In this document: positions 17,768-26,030 of the stretch, piece by piece
Position numbering within the stretch: position 1 is the first letter of the stretch
How the letters are laid out: each line of letters opens with the position of its first letter
Assembly: GCA_035528375.1 (NCBI GenBank)
Contig: DATKYS010000118.1
Span: forward strand, 1 to 64,000
Direction: 5' to 3'
Source: a bacterium
Lineage (GTDB): Bacteria > RBG-13-66-14
DNA: 64,000 bases
Translations under genes and position numbers: made by a program
The notes under the pieces: generated by a model
Database searches by the model: none
Seen by the model: only the letters and a program-made list of their open reading frames with translations
What the model was told of the DNA's origin: nothing

Positions 17768-17817
17768 AAGCTTGGCGTGAGCATCCTTCGATTCTTCACG
17801 TCATCGGACCCTGGTAT

Positions 17818-18879
17818 ATGGCCGGCGCGGAGAAGCAGCTCTCCAACGTCGCCAGCCGCGCGGCGAAGGCGGGGTGGAGGGTGGAGATACTGGTTCTCGG
17901 CGACCAATGGGAAGAAACGCTCCTCCCGATAGCCGAGCCCTGCCCCGTGACGACCCTGCCGAACCGTCCCCGGGGGTTGGCCCGGCTCCGGGCCCTGGCA
18001 CAGAAGTTGGAACGGGAAGACTGGCCGCTCGTGGCGGGCCAGCTCTTCTCGGGAAACCTCTACGCCGTGGCCGCGGCCCGCAAGACGGGGAGGAAGGCGC
18101 TCGTCTTCGAGGGGGGGCTGGAGCCCTGGAAGCGCTGGTATCACCTGACTGCCTGCCGGTGGTACTGGAGGAGGGCGGAGCTGATCGAGGTCAACTCCCG
18201 GGCGGTGGGGGAAATGGTTCTCTCGCGGGGCGGTCCGGAGCCCAAGCTCCGAATCATCTACAACGGCATAGAAGCCGGGCGACCAGTGACCGATGACGAG
18301 CGCAGGGAAGCCAGGCGGAAGCTCGGGGTGAGCTCGGGACCGGTGGTGGTGATGGTGGCCAACCTCCGGCACCCCAAGGACCCCCAGACCCTGGTGAAAG
18401 CGACCGCTCGCTTGAAAAACGCATACCCCGGAATCCGGACCCTCCTCGCCGGAAAAGGCCACCTCCGCCCCGCGGTCGAGGAGCTCGTACGAGAGCTGGG
18501 ACTCGGGGAAGAGGTGCGGCTTCTCGGTCGGACCTACGACGTGATGTGCGTGCTGGCCGCGGCGGACGTTTTCTGCCATTCGAGCCTCTCCGAGGGACTT
18601 CCCAACGCGGTGATCGAGGCTCAGGCCGCCGGAATCCCCTGTGTCGTTTCGAGGGCCGGGGGGAGCACGGAACTCATTACGGATGGCGACCGGGGGTTGG
18701 TTTTTGAGATAGGTGACGTGGACGGCTGCGCCGCGGCCATCTCCCGCTTGCTGGAAGACCCCGGGGAGGCCCGACGGATGGCCGAAAATTCCCGCGACTG
18801 GGTCGTCCGGGAGCTCTCCTTCGAGCGGAACCTGGAACTGCACCGCCGTCTGTACGAGGAAGCCCTGGGCATCTCGTAA
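17818..18879 (+). CDS. Glycosyltransferase family 4, disturbed 5' end
   Basis: The 353-residue protein from ATG 17818 is a GT4 enzyme: GAEKQLSNVA at the N-terminus, YNGIEAGRPV, VVMVANLRHPKDPQTL, LLAGKGHLRP and the donor-site motif HSSLSEGLPNAVIEAQAAGIPCV. Family members start earlier, with I-L-H-V-I-G-P-W before the M-A-G-A. That string is encoded in frame from 17791, but no ATG, GTG or TTG precedes it. A GTG at 17777 is out of frame by an apparent eight-base insertion (17783-17790). The shortened form keeps the catalytic core but loses the first beta strand, so activity is uncertain. Confidence 0.78.
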   Translation: MAGAEKQLSNVASRAAKAGWRVEILVLGDQWEETLLPIAEPCPVTTLPNRPRGLARLRALAQKLEREDWPLVAGQLFSGNLYAVAAARKTGRKALVFEGGLEPWKRWYHLTACRWYWRRAELIEVNSRAVGEMVLSRGGPEPKLRIIYNGIEAGRPVTDDERREARRKLGVSSGPVVVMVANLRHPKDPQTLVKATARLKNAYPGIRTLLAGKGHLRPAVEELVRELGLGEEVRLLGRTYDVMCVLAAADVFCHSSLSEGLPNAVIEAQAAGIPCVVSRAGGSTELITDGDRGLVFEIGDVDGCAAAISRLLEDPGEARRMAENSRDWVVRELSFERNLELHRRLYEEALGIS

Positions 18880-18881
18880 AA

Positions 18882-19943
18882 ATGCGTCTTTTTCTCATCA
18901 CCCCCCACCTCATCGCCGGCGGCGCCGAACGGGACACCATCGCGCTGGCGGGCGGGCTCGTACACCGCGGGCACCGGGTGACCCTGGTCTCGCACGGCGG
19001 CGCGCTCTCCCCCGAGGCCAAAGACTGCGGAGTGGAGGTCGTGGAGCTGCGGACGCACAGCCGCACGCCACGGGGCCTCGCGCGGCTGTCCCGGGAACTG
19101 GCGGCGTTGATCGCCGAGAGGGGCTGCGACCTGGTCCACACCCAGGCGATTCTGCCGGCGGTCGCGGCGCGGAGGGGCCTCGGGCGAGGGGTGCCGGTCC
19201 TGGTGACCATCCACAACCTCCACCGGCGCTGGTCCTACCCCCTGGCGGCGGGGCTGCTCCGGTGGGCCGCCGACCGGGTGCTGTTCGTATCCGATTACGA
19301 GCGGCGGAATTTTCGGCGGTGCGGTTTTCCCGACAATCTCGCCCTGACCGTGCAGACCGGCCTGCCGGACGCGTTCTTCGACATCGAGCCCGAGCGGACC
19401 GGGGATCGCTTCACCTTCCTGATGCCGGCCCGCATTGACGGACGGAAGGGGCACGACGACCTCCTGCGGGCCGTATCCATTTGCGGAGACGCCCCCTTCG
19501 ATGTGTGGATCGCCGGCGACGGCCCCGCCCGGCGTTCCCTGGAACGGATGGCCGCCCGTCTCGGCGTGACCGGCCGGGTCAAGTTCCTCGGCTTCCAGCG
19601 GGATATGCCGGCGCTGCTCGAGCGCGTGAACGCCCTGGTCCTTCCCAGCCTGCGCGAGTCGCTGCCGCTTTCCCTGCGCGAGGGTTTCGCCGCCGGGCTC
19701 CCGGCGGTCGCCACCGCCGTGGGCGGGATTCCCGAGCTCGTCGAGCACGGCCGGACGGGATTGTTGGTCCCCCGCCGCGACCACCGGAGGCTGGCCCGGG
19801 CGATGAGATGCCTCGCCGTCAGACCGGGCCTGGTGGACAGCATGGGCGAAACCGCCCGGCGGACCGCCGAACGTCGCTGGAGGTTGAAGGGATACCTGGA
19901 TCAGCTGGAAATGGTGTACCGGGAACTGCTGGAGGGTCGGTGA
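18882..19943 (+). CDS. Glycosyltransferase family 4
   Basis: The 353-residue protein starts at ATG 18882, two bases after the previous stop. It has FLITPHLIAGGAERDTIALA at the N-terminus, and PARIDGRKGHDDLLRAV, WIAGDGPARRSLE, VKFLGFQRDMPALL and PSLRESLPLSLREGFAAGLPAVAT in the donor domain, with the acidic E-x7-E pair visible. It probably extends the oligosaccharide repeat unit on the cytoplasmic face. The stop overlaps a small membrane-protein gene (GTGA). Confidence 0.87.
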   Translation: MRLFLITPHLIAGGAERDTIALAGGLVHRGHRVTLVSHGGALSPEAKDCGVEVVELRTHSRTPRGLARLSRELAALIAERGCDLVHTQAILPAVAARRGLGRGVPVLVTIHNLHRRWSYPLAAGLLRWAADRVLFVSDYERRNFRRCGFPDNLALTVQTGLPDAFFDIEPERTGDRFTFLMPARIDGRKGHDDLLRAVSICGDAPFDVWIAGDGPARRSLERMAARLGVTGRVKFLGFQRDMPALLERVNALVLPSLRESLPLSLREGFAAGLPAVATAVGGIPELVEHGRTGLLVPRRDHRRLARAMRCLAVRPGLVDSMGETARRTAERRWRLKGYLDQLEMVYRELLEGR

Positions 19944-20254
19944 GCCTTTACGAGTGGGCGCTTCTGGTCGGAGGGGTGGTGCTTCTATCCCTGGCGAATT
20001 ACCGCTTTTACTTCGGTGGCCGGCGTTTTAGTTACGTGCTATTCGTTCTGGCCTCGGCGTTCTTCGTCGGCAGCTTCCTCCTGGCCGGGCTGGTGCGGGA
20101 GGATTACAACGCCGCGCTGACGCTGATGCTCATCTACCTCGCGGTCTACGTCGTCGAGCGGGTCGGCTTTATCCTGCTCACGGGCTTTCTGCGCAAGCGC
20201 GCCGCGAAGGGTCACGAGGACGAGGGGGACCAGACCGGCCAGAGCGGCGATTAA
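19940..20254 (+). CDS. Small three-helix membrane protein, possibly DUF2304-like
   Basis: This 104-residue ORF starts at GTG 19940, overlapping the upstream TGA by four bases. Three hydrophobic stretches are seen (ALLVGGVVLLSLANY, YVLFVLASAFFVGSFLLAGL, TLMLIYLAVYVVERVGFILL), followed by a basic then acidic tail. Small proteins of this layout, including DUF2304, commonly follow glycosyltransferases in polysaccharide loci; that link is a guess. Its last 216 bases lie antisense to the 3' end of the next, convergent gene. Confidence 0.62.
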   Translation: MSLYEWALLVGGVVLLSLANYRFYFGGRRFSYVLFVLASAFFVGSFLLAGLVREDYNAALTLMLIYLAVYVVERVGFILLTGFLRKRAAKGHEDEGDQTGQSGD

Positions 20255-20833
20255 CCAGGGTCCGGTCGAAGACAGCCCCTCCACGGACACACCGCAATCG
20301 AAGGTGTTAAACAGGGCGGTGAAGAGCACCGCGGCCGGCCAGAAGCTCCCCGCCGCCCAGGTCAGCATCCCCGCCAGACCGGCCGACACGACGCCGCGGG
20401 TCGTGGGCACGACGGCGAGCACCGCCAGCGCCCCCCAGATGATTCTCCCCATGAAACCGCCCGAGTCGAGAAAAACGGGCAGAAAGCGGTAGGCGAAATA
20501 GGCCACTCCCGCCGCGGCCACCGCATTGGAGACCCAGACCCAGACATCCGCCCAGCCTGCGGGAGCTTTCAGCTCGGGGAAGAGGAAGAACACCGCGACG
20601 GCGACCGCGCCCGCGACGAGAAGCTGCCGGTAGAGGCTCGCCCCCGATTCGGCGGGAATCCGATTGAGTCTGATCCAGACCAGGGGCGCGACGATGCCGA
20701 CCGCGACGAAGGCGATCAGCCGGTAAAAAAGCTCGTAGGCCACGTTGGCTCCGCCCAGCCAGTGGGTCGCGGCCAGGAGAACGTAGGCGGTCACCAGGCC
20801 CAGGGCGTAAAAAAGACGTATCCTCGACGACAT
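20039..20833 (-). CDS. Polytopic membrane protein of unknown function
   Basis: The 264-residue protein starts at ATG 20833, behind a good GAGGTGA site. It has about six or seven hydrophobic helices, for example YALGLVTAYVLLAATHW, LIAFVAVGIVAPLVWI, QLLVAGAVAVAVFFLFP and WLIAALAGLVPLVLVTL. I do not recognise a family. The last roughly 65 residues are hydrophilic and are encoded opposite the 3' end of the small membrane protein, so they may be read-through after loss of an earlier stop. Its start codon overlaps that of the divergent TPR gene within the same CATG. Confidence 0.6.
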   Translation of the reverse strand: MSSRIRLFYALGLVTAYVLLAATHWLGGANVAYELFYRLIAFVAVGIVAPLVWIRLNRIPAESGASLYRQLLVAGAVAVAVFFLFPELKAPAGWADVWVWVSNAVAAAGVAYFAYRFLPVFLDSGGFMGRIIWGALAVLAVVPTTRGVVSAGLAGMLTWAAGSFWPAAVLFTALFNTFDCGVSVEGLSSTGPWLIAALAGLVPLVLVTLRGALAQKAREQDKADPLDDVDREVDEHQRQRGVVILPHQPGQEEAADEERRGQNE

Positions 20834-23186
20834 GACGTCACCTCGGCTTCACAAAATTATATGGGTCATCCTCCTGCTGGTCAAGCCGGCCGGGGCGGAT
20901 GCCTGGTCCGAGGCCCAGTCCGCCGCCGGCTCCGGGGATTACGCGGAGGCGGTCGGTATTCTGACCCGGGCCGTGGACGCGGGTGAGGTCCGCCCGGACA
21001 ATCTGGGCCGGTGCGAGACCCAGATTTTCCTCTGGCGCCGGGAGCTGGGCGAGGGGCGGCAGGCTCTGGAGAGGCTTTTCGAGCTGCCCGATCGGGCGAC
21101 GGGCGGACTGGACTCCGCCGCCCTGGCCCTGGGGGATTATTTCGCGCAGGCCCCCGCCGACCTCCATCTCTGGTTCGAGGCCGCGGAGAGCCGCGCCGCA
21201 TGGAACGTCGTGGCGGACGTGCTGGCGAAGCGCCTCCTGGAAAAAAACGCCTTCGAAGCCGCCGCCCGGGTGGCCGGTTCCCAGCCCACCCGGTGCCGGA
21301 GCGTGCTCGACGACCTGACCCGCCGACCGGAAATCGCCGCGCTCGCCCTGGCCTCTTACGGGGGAGACCCCTACGGCTTCGACCTAGGCACCTGGAAGGT
21401 CTGGCTCCGCCTGACCGAATCCGCCCGGGGACCCGAGGTCGCGGTAACCGAGGCCCTGCGGAAGGTCGCGCTCGACCCGTACCGGGTGGATTTTCGCTGC
21501 GAGGCGAGTGAGCGGCTGCGCGGTCTGGGCCGCGCCGACGAGGCCCTCGGGCTCTGGGAGGGCCGGGACGGCTCCCGGGACGACCGGGTGTACGTCGAGC
21601 GGGGGGAGTGTCTCTACGCCCTGGGGCGCGTGGAAGAGGCGCTGGAAAACTGGCGGGCCAAGCTGGATCGGGCCGACCTGAGGCCGGGTGACGTGCGGAC
21701 GGTGGCGCGAATTTTCTCCGACCACGGGCTCAACGAAGAGGCGCTCCGGTTGCTGGAAAACCCGCCCACCGGCGATTTGGCGGATTACAGTCGGGACGTC
21801 GTCCGGCTCCTCTTCGCCCTCGGGCGCTACCGGGATGCCGCCGAAACCTGTGTCGAGGCCATTTCCCGGGAGGGTCCCGGCTCATGGGCCGTCGGGTTTT
21901 TCGGAAATTTCGGTGCGACGGAAGAGACGGCGCTCGTCGCCCTGGACACCCTCGAGGGCCGCGATGAGCCGGTGTTCGGCCGCATCCGCCTGGGCATCGC
22001 CCTCTCGCCCTGGGCGCTGGGCACCGTGGAGGACGGTCCCGGGCCCCTGCCCCACCCCTGGGCACAGGGAAGACCGAGGCTAGTGCTGGATGAACGTGCC
22101 CATCGGATCGTCGAGGACGAAATCCGCTCCTTGACCGCCTTCTTCGCCGAGCACGCCGACATCACCCCCTGGCTGACCGGCGCGGGCGGAATCCTCCCCC
22201 TCGAGGTGGTGAAAGCCCTGGGACAGGTCGGGCTCCCGGAAGCGGCGCTGGAATCCGCCCTGCGACTGGCCTCCCTGGAGGGACTGACCGCCGACGCCCG
22301 GGGAGCGCTCGCGTCCGCCGGCCTGTCCTTCGCCTGCGCCTCCAACCTGAGCGCCCGCGGTATCGAGCCGGATAAAATCCTCGCCCTGAACCCCGCCGAC
22401 CGTGAACTGACGTGGCGAACGGCCCTCTTCCTCCTGCGCGGCGGCCGGCCCGCCGAGGCGGAGGAACTGCTTGAGGAACTGACCGAAGGATACGGTTACG
22501 GTCCCGACGAGGAACAGCTCCTCGCCGCCCGCATCGAGGCCGCCCTACTCCGGGGCGAGCCGGAACGGGCCTGGAAGCTCTCCGGACGGACACCGGACGA
22601 CCTCGTCGAGCCGACCGACCCGGAGCTCCACTACCAGTTGACACTTCTCCAACTCACGCGCCTGGCGGAAAGGCTCGAGGGGGACCCGTCCTTCGATCCG
22701 GCGCCGGTCATGGATTGGGTCCGGCGGTATATCGCGCGGAACGGGGACGACCCGCGGGCCACGGACCTCTTACGCCTGCTCCTGGCCTCGGGCTTCGCCG
22801 AGAGTTTTGAGGAAAAGGGGGCGTTCACCGACCTGGTGGAGGCCTATCTGGCCGGCATCCGGTGTGATTCGTCCGCGGAGGGACGTTGCCTTCGGGAAGC
22901 CCTGGCCGCCGGCGGTCCGCTGGGGGACGAGGCGGCCGTCCAACTGGCCGACCTCCTGGCCGGGGAGGGGGATTACGCCTCGGCCCGCGACGTTCTCGCG
23001 GACGTCATCGCCGCCGCCACCGAGGGCACGGGCGATCGGGCGTTGGCTCTGGCGGCCTGGCTCGACGCCGATTTTCTCGAGGACACCGAGGGCGCGACGG
23101 GTGACCTGACCGCGCTGATCAGCGACTACCCCGGGTCGGTGCTGCTTGAGTACGCCCGCCGCGGCCTGGCCGTCCTGAACCGATGA
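20832..23186 (+). CDS. Secreted tetratricopeptide-repeat-like protein
   Basis: The 784-residue protein has a signal peptide (KIIWVILLLVKPAGADA) and then many degenerate 34-residue helical repeats, such as SAAGSGDYAEAVGILTRAVDAG, YALGRVEEALENWRAKLD, LLRGGRPAEAEELLEELTEG and LLAGEGDYASARDVLADV. No catalytic motif is visible, so it probably acts as a periplasmic or surface scaffold. Only ATG 20832 gives a start in frame, though its ribosome site is weak. Its end overlaps the next gene by four bases (ATGA), so it is coupled to the PflX-like radical SAM protein. Confidence 0.72.
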   Translation: MTSPRLHKIIWVILLLVKPAGADAWSEAQSAAGSGDYAEAVGILTRAVDAGEVRPDNLGRCETQIFLWRRELGEGRQALERLFELPDRATGGLDSAALALGDYFAQAPADLHLWFEAAESRAAWNVVADVLAKRLLEKNAFEAAARVAGSQPTRCRSVLDDLTRRPEIAALALASYGGDPYGFDLGTWKVWLRLTESARGPEVAVTEALRKVALDPYRVDFRCEASERLRGLGRADEALGLWEGRDGSRDDRVYVERGECLYALGRVEEALENWRAKLDRADLRPGDVRTVARIFSDHGLNEEALRLLENPPTGDLADYSRDVVRLLFALGRYRDAAETCVEAISREGPGSWAVGFFGNFGATEETALVALDTLEGRDEPVFGRIRLGIALSPWALGTVEDGPGPLPHPWAQGRPRLVLDERAHRIVEDEIRSLTAFFAEHADITPWLTGAGGILPLEVVKALGQVGLPEAALESALRLASLEGLTADARGALASAGLSFACASNLSARGIEPDKILALNPADRELTWRTALFLLRGGRPAEAEELLEELTEGYGYGPDEEQLLAARIEAALLRGEPERAWKLSGRTPDDLVEPTDPELHYQLTLLQLTRLAERLEGDPSFDPAPVMDWVRRYIARNGDDPRATDLLRLLLASGFAESFEEKGAFTDLVEAYLAGIRCDSSAEGRCLREALAAGGPLGDEAAVQLADLLAGEGDYASARDVLADVIAAATEGTGDRALALAAWLDADFLEDTEGATGDLTALISDYPGSVLLEYARRGLAVLNR

Positions 23187-24052
23187 CTGAGCGCAACGGC
23201 GCGTCGCTCCGACGTCTCGACGAGATTTACCGGAGCTGCGCCCTCTGCCCCCGGGCATGCGGGGTGGACCGGACGGCGGGGGAGAGGGGGTCCTGCGGCG
23301 TGGGACCGGTGCCGCCGGTCACCTCCGCCGGTCCCCACTTCGGAGAGGAGCCGGAGCTGGTCGGGGGCGGCGGTTCGGGGACCATCTTCTTCGGCGGCTG
23401 CAACCTCCACTGCCTCTTCTGCCAGAACGCCGACATCAGCCAGCGCGCGGTGGGGAGACCCGCGGGGCCCGAGGAACTGGCCCGATTGATGCTCACCCTG
23501 GAGGGGATGGACTGCCAGAACGTGAACCTGGTGACGCCGACCCACCTCGCCCCCCCGCTGGCCCGGGCGGTGAGCCTCGCCCGGGGGATGGGCCTGCGGG
23601 TGCCGCTGGTCTGGAACTGCGGGGGGTACGAGAGTCGGGAGGTCATCGCCCTGCTGGACGGTTTGGTTGAGATTTACATGCCCGACTTCAAGTACGGCCC
23701 CGACGCTCCCGCCGGGGAGCTCTCGGGGGCGCCGGACTACTTCGAGAAATGCTCCGAGGTTCTTTGCGAGATGCAGCGCCAGGTGGGGGTCCTGGAGACC
23801 GACGACCGCGGCGTAGCCCGGAAGGGGCTTTTAATCCGCCACCTGGTCCTCCCGGGCGGACTGGCCGACTCCCGGGGCGTCCTGCGGTTCATCGCCGAAC
23901 TATCCACCGAAAGCTACGTCAACGTCATGGACCAGTACCGCCCCTGCCACCGGGTGGGTGAGTACGGGGGCCTGAACCGGCGGCCGACCGCCGGCGAGGT
24001 GGAGGATGTCCGGGGGTACGCGCGGGGGCTGGGTCTTCACCGCGGATTTTGA
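23183..24052 (+). CDS. PflX-like radical SAM protein (COG1313)
   Basis: The 289-residue protein has an N-terminal cysteine cluster (CALCPRACGVDRTAGERGSC) and then the radical SAM motif CNLHCLFC in GTIFFGGCNLHCLFCQN. Further family marks are VNLVTPTH, PLVWNCGGYES and the C-terminal MDQYRPCHRVGEY. This matches the PflX group, relatives of pyruvate formate-lyase activating enzyme with an unknown substrate. It is coupled to the TPR protein upstream. A bidirectional pair of terminators follows. Confidence 0.83.
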   Translation: MTERNGASLRRLDEIYRSCALCPRACGVDRTAGERGSCGVGPVPPVTSAGPHFGEEPELVGGGGSGTIFFGGCNLHCLFCQNADISQRAVGRPAGPEELARLMLTLEGMDCQNVNLVTPTHLAPPLARAVSLARGMGLRVPLVWNCGGYESREVIALLDGLVEIYMPDFKYGPDAPAGELSGAPDYFEKCSEVLCEMQRQVGVLETDDRGVARKGLLIRHLVLPGGLADSRGVLRFIAELSTESYVNVMDQYRPCHRVGEYGGLNRRPTAGEVEDVRGYARGLGLHRGF

Positions 24053-24076
24053 AGACGCACCAAACCGGTCAAAAAA

Positions 24077-24100
24077 GAGGCCCCACGGTCTCCCCTTTTT
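24077..24100 (+). terminator. Terminator after the PflX-like gene
   Basis: GAGGCC and GGTCTC pair with one G-U around a CCAC loop, followed by five T. It is the rightward half of a back-to-back terminator pair. Confidence 0.6.
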
Positions 24101-24130
24101 ATGACCTCCCAGGTGTTTTTTCTTCTTTCT

Positions 24131-24157
24131 TAAAAAAGGGAGGCCCCACGGCCTCCC
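24131..24157 (-). terminator. Terminator of the leftward secreted-protein gene
   Basis: GGGAGGCC pairs perfectly with GGCCTCCC around a four-base loop. Read leftward, it is followed by six T. It lies just downstream of the stop at 24181. Confidence 0.75.
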
Positions 24158-24180
24158 CTCATTCAATCAAAACCGGCGGA

Positions 24181-24972
24181 TCACTGCGCGAAGACGCTCT
24201 TGAGGCTGCCCCAGGTTACCTCAGCCACACCCGATACGTTGTCGGTGAGGAAGTTCATCATGTTCTTGAACATGTTGACCGTAACGGGCGTTTGTGACAT
24301 ACGCCACCATTCGGCGGCGTCACGGTTGCCGTTCCAGTACACCACGATGCCGCCTAGGGGCGGAACCACCTCCGTGACGAGGATTTTCGCCGGTCCCACG
24401 CCGTGGTCGCCGGTAACGGTGACGGCCACCGCGTACGTCACCGGCAGCTTCGGTTCGGCCATGTCGTGGTCGGAGGCATAGGCTATGATATCGTAGGTTC
24501 CGTCGTAAAAACCGGCCTCGCCGTCGGCGACCCAGTTGTTCGGATTGGTGACGGTGAACTGTTCGCAGAAGGGGCAGTCGCCGTAGATTGCGGAGCCGAC
24601 CAGTTCGGCCATCAGCGGGTCGTTGGGGCTGCCCAGGGAATCCTCCCCGGTCACCACCAGGAAGTTGCCCTCGCCGACCCACTTCTGCATGACCTGGTAC
24701 TCGCTTTCCAGGATGGCCCGGTTGTCGTTGTACCAGAGGATGATGTCGTAATCCAAGAGGAATCTTAAATCCGCCGATTTATTCATAATCCAGTTGTTGT
24801 GCCAGTGATCGAAACTGATGCCCATGTCGGTGAGGACCTGCTCCACACTGTCCAGATTGTTGTTGTCGTCGGGCATGCCGTAATCGGGGGAGGAGTCGTC
24901 CAGGAGTAAAAGATTGTAAGCCGACGCACCGAGGACCATCGCGAAGCAAAGAGTGATAGCGGTAAGTTTCAT
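24181..24972 (-). CDS. Secreted protein of the VLLVDD type, paralogue A
   Basis: The 263-residue protein has a signal peptide (MKLTAITLCFAMVLGASA) and then NLLLLDDSSPDYGMP, an alpha/beta stretch with DIILWYNDNRA, a GNFLVVTGEDSLG segment and GGIVVYWNGNRDAAEWWR. It is clearly paralogous to the next gene upstream, with the same order of motifs and similar length. The pattern resembles the glutamine-amidotransferase-like fold of GldG/DUF4350 or ThuA proteins, without a visible catalytic Cys. The function is unknown. It is probably exported to the periplasm or surface. Confidence 0.75.
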   Translation of the reverse strand: MKLTAITLCFAMVLGASAYNLLLLDDSSPDYGMPDDNNNLDSVEQVLTDMGISFDHWHNNWIMNKSADLRFLLDYDIILWYNDNRAILESEYQVMQKWVGEGNFLVVTGEDSLGSPNDPLMAELVGSAIYGDCPFCEQFTVTNPNNWVADGEAGFYDGTYDIIAYASDHDMAEPKLPVTYAVAVTVTGDHGVGPAKILVTEVVPPLGGIVVYWNGNRDAAEWWRMSQTPVTVNMFKNMMNFLTDNVSGVAEVTWGSLKSVFAQ

Positions 24973-25047
24973 CTCTCGTCCCCCCGATCAGAGGTTACTT
25001 TTTGTTGAAAAAATCTAATCCCGAGAAAAACAGAACATACCGGAGAT

Positions 25048-25077
25048 ATTGTACACCAACCAGGGTTACGGTGTAAA
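25048..25077 (-). promoter_or_regulatory. Sigma70-type promoter for paralogue A
   Basis: Read leftward, TTTACA and TACAAT are separated by 18 bases. It lies across the stop codon of paralogue B, so each paralogue may be transcribed separately. Confidence 0.4.
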
Positions 25078-25854
25078 CACTCCCTTAATCCCGCCCCAGC
25101 TCATCTCCTGAACGGGCACCAGGGCGACGAAGTAATCCATCATGTTCCGGAACATGTTGACCGTCTCGGGCGACTGGGTAAAACGCCACCACTCGATGGA
25201 ATCCCAGTTTCCGTTCCAGTAGACGATTATCCCCCCGTTGCCCACGCCCTCGGTGAGCAGAATCTTCGCCGGTCCCATGACGTGACCGGTGAATGAGGTG
25301 GCGATTTTTCGCGTGCCGGGCGCCGGCTGGGCCCAGTCGTGGTCCGCGCCATCGGGGAGGATGTCGTAGCTACCGGAGAAATAACCCCAATCCCCGTCCA
25401 TGATGAAGTTGTCCGATTCACCGACGGTGAAGGAATCGCAGAAGGGGTAGTCACCGCAGGTCGAAGAGCCCACCAGTTGGGCCATGATGGGGTCGTTGGG
25501 GTTCCCCAGGGAGTCGTAGCCGGTGACGATGAGGATGTTGCCCTCCTCGACCCAGGCGTGAACCGCGTCGTACTCGGTCTGGTCTATGGCCCGGTTGTCG
25601 TTGTACCAGATAATGATCCGGTAGTCGTTCAGAAAATCGAGATCGGCGGTGATACCCGGATAGCGGAGTCGGTCGTTCCACTCGTGGTCGAAGGGGATGC
25701 CCATGTTTGTTAAAATATTCTCAACTCGGTCCAGATTGACGATGTTTGGATACCCATCAGGTCCGTCCTGGATGTTGTCGTCTACAAGCAGGACATCCAC
25801 CGCCCCCGCCGCGGTGAAACCGAGGAAGAGCAACGCTAGAAGCATCCGTTTCAT
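25066..25854 (-). CDS. Secreted protein of the VLLVDD type, paralogue B
   Basis: The 262-residue protein begins at ATG 25854 with a signal peptide (MKRMLLALLFLGFTAAGA), then VDVLLVDDNIQDGPDG, YRIIIWYNDNRA, GNILIVTGYDSLGNP, and GGIIVYWNGNWDSIEWWR near the C-terminus. The frame is open another 42 codons upstream, but that part lacks sense and covers the promoter, so the internal ATG is chosen. It shares most motifs with paralogue A and arose by tandem duplication. No catalytic residue set is evident. Confidence 0.77.
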   Translation of the reverse strand: MKRMLLALLFLGFTAAGAVDVLLVDDNIQDGPDGYPNIVNLDRVENILTNMGIPFDHEWNDRLRYPGITADLDFLNDYRIIIWYNDNRAIDQTEYDAVHAWVEEGNILIVTGYDSLGNPNDPIMAQLVGSSTCGDYPFCDSFTVGESDNFIMDGDWGYFSGSYDILPDGADHDWAQPAPGTRKIATSFTGHVMGPAKILLTEGVGNGGIIVYWNGNWDSIEWWRFTQSPETVNMFRNMMDYFVALVPVQEMSWGGIKGVFTP

Positions 25855-25951
25855 GACTCGCCCCCTTCCCTCAGCCTCCGGCAGACCGTTTCCACCCCTG
25901 AAACCGCCGGGGCGCGTCGGGAAACCTGGTTGATTCCTCCAAGCCATTTTA

Positions 25952-25980
25952 AATATAGCACCGGAGTTCCTCTGCGTCAA
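25952..25980 (-). promoter_or_regulatory. Sigma70-type promoter for paralogue B
   Basis: Read leftward, TTGACG and TATATT are separated by 17 bases, about 100 bases before ATG 25854. A weaker rightward pair (TTGATT at 25930, TATAGC at 25954) overlaps it and could serve ispE. Confidence 0.6.
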
Positions 25981-26030
25981 GAAAATGTACGGCTTGACTA
26001 ATCGGGGCGCCCCATGCAGAATCCGAACAG

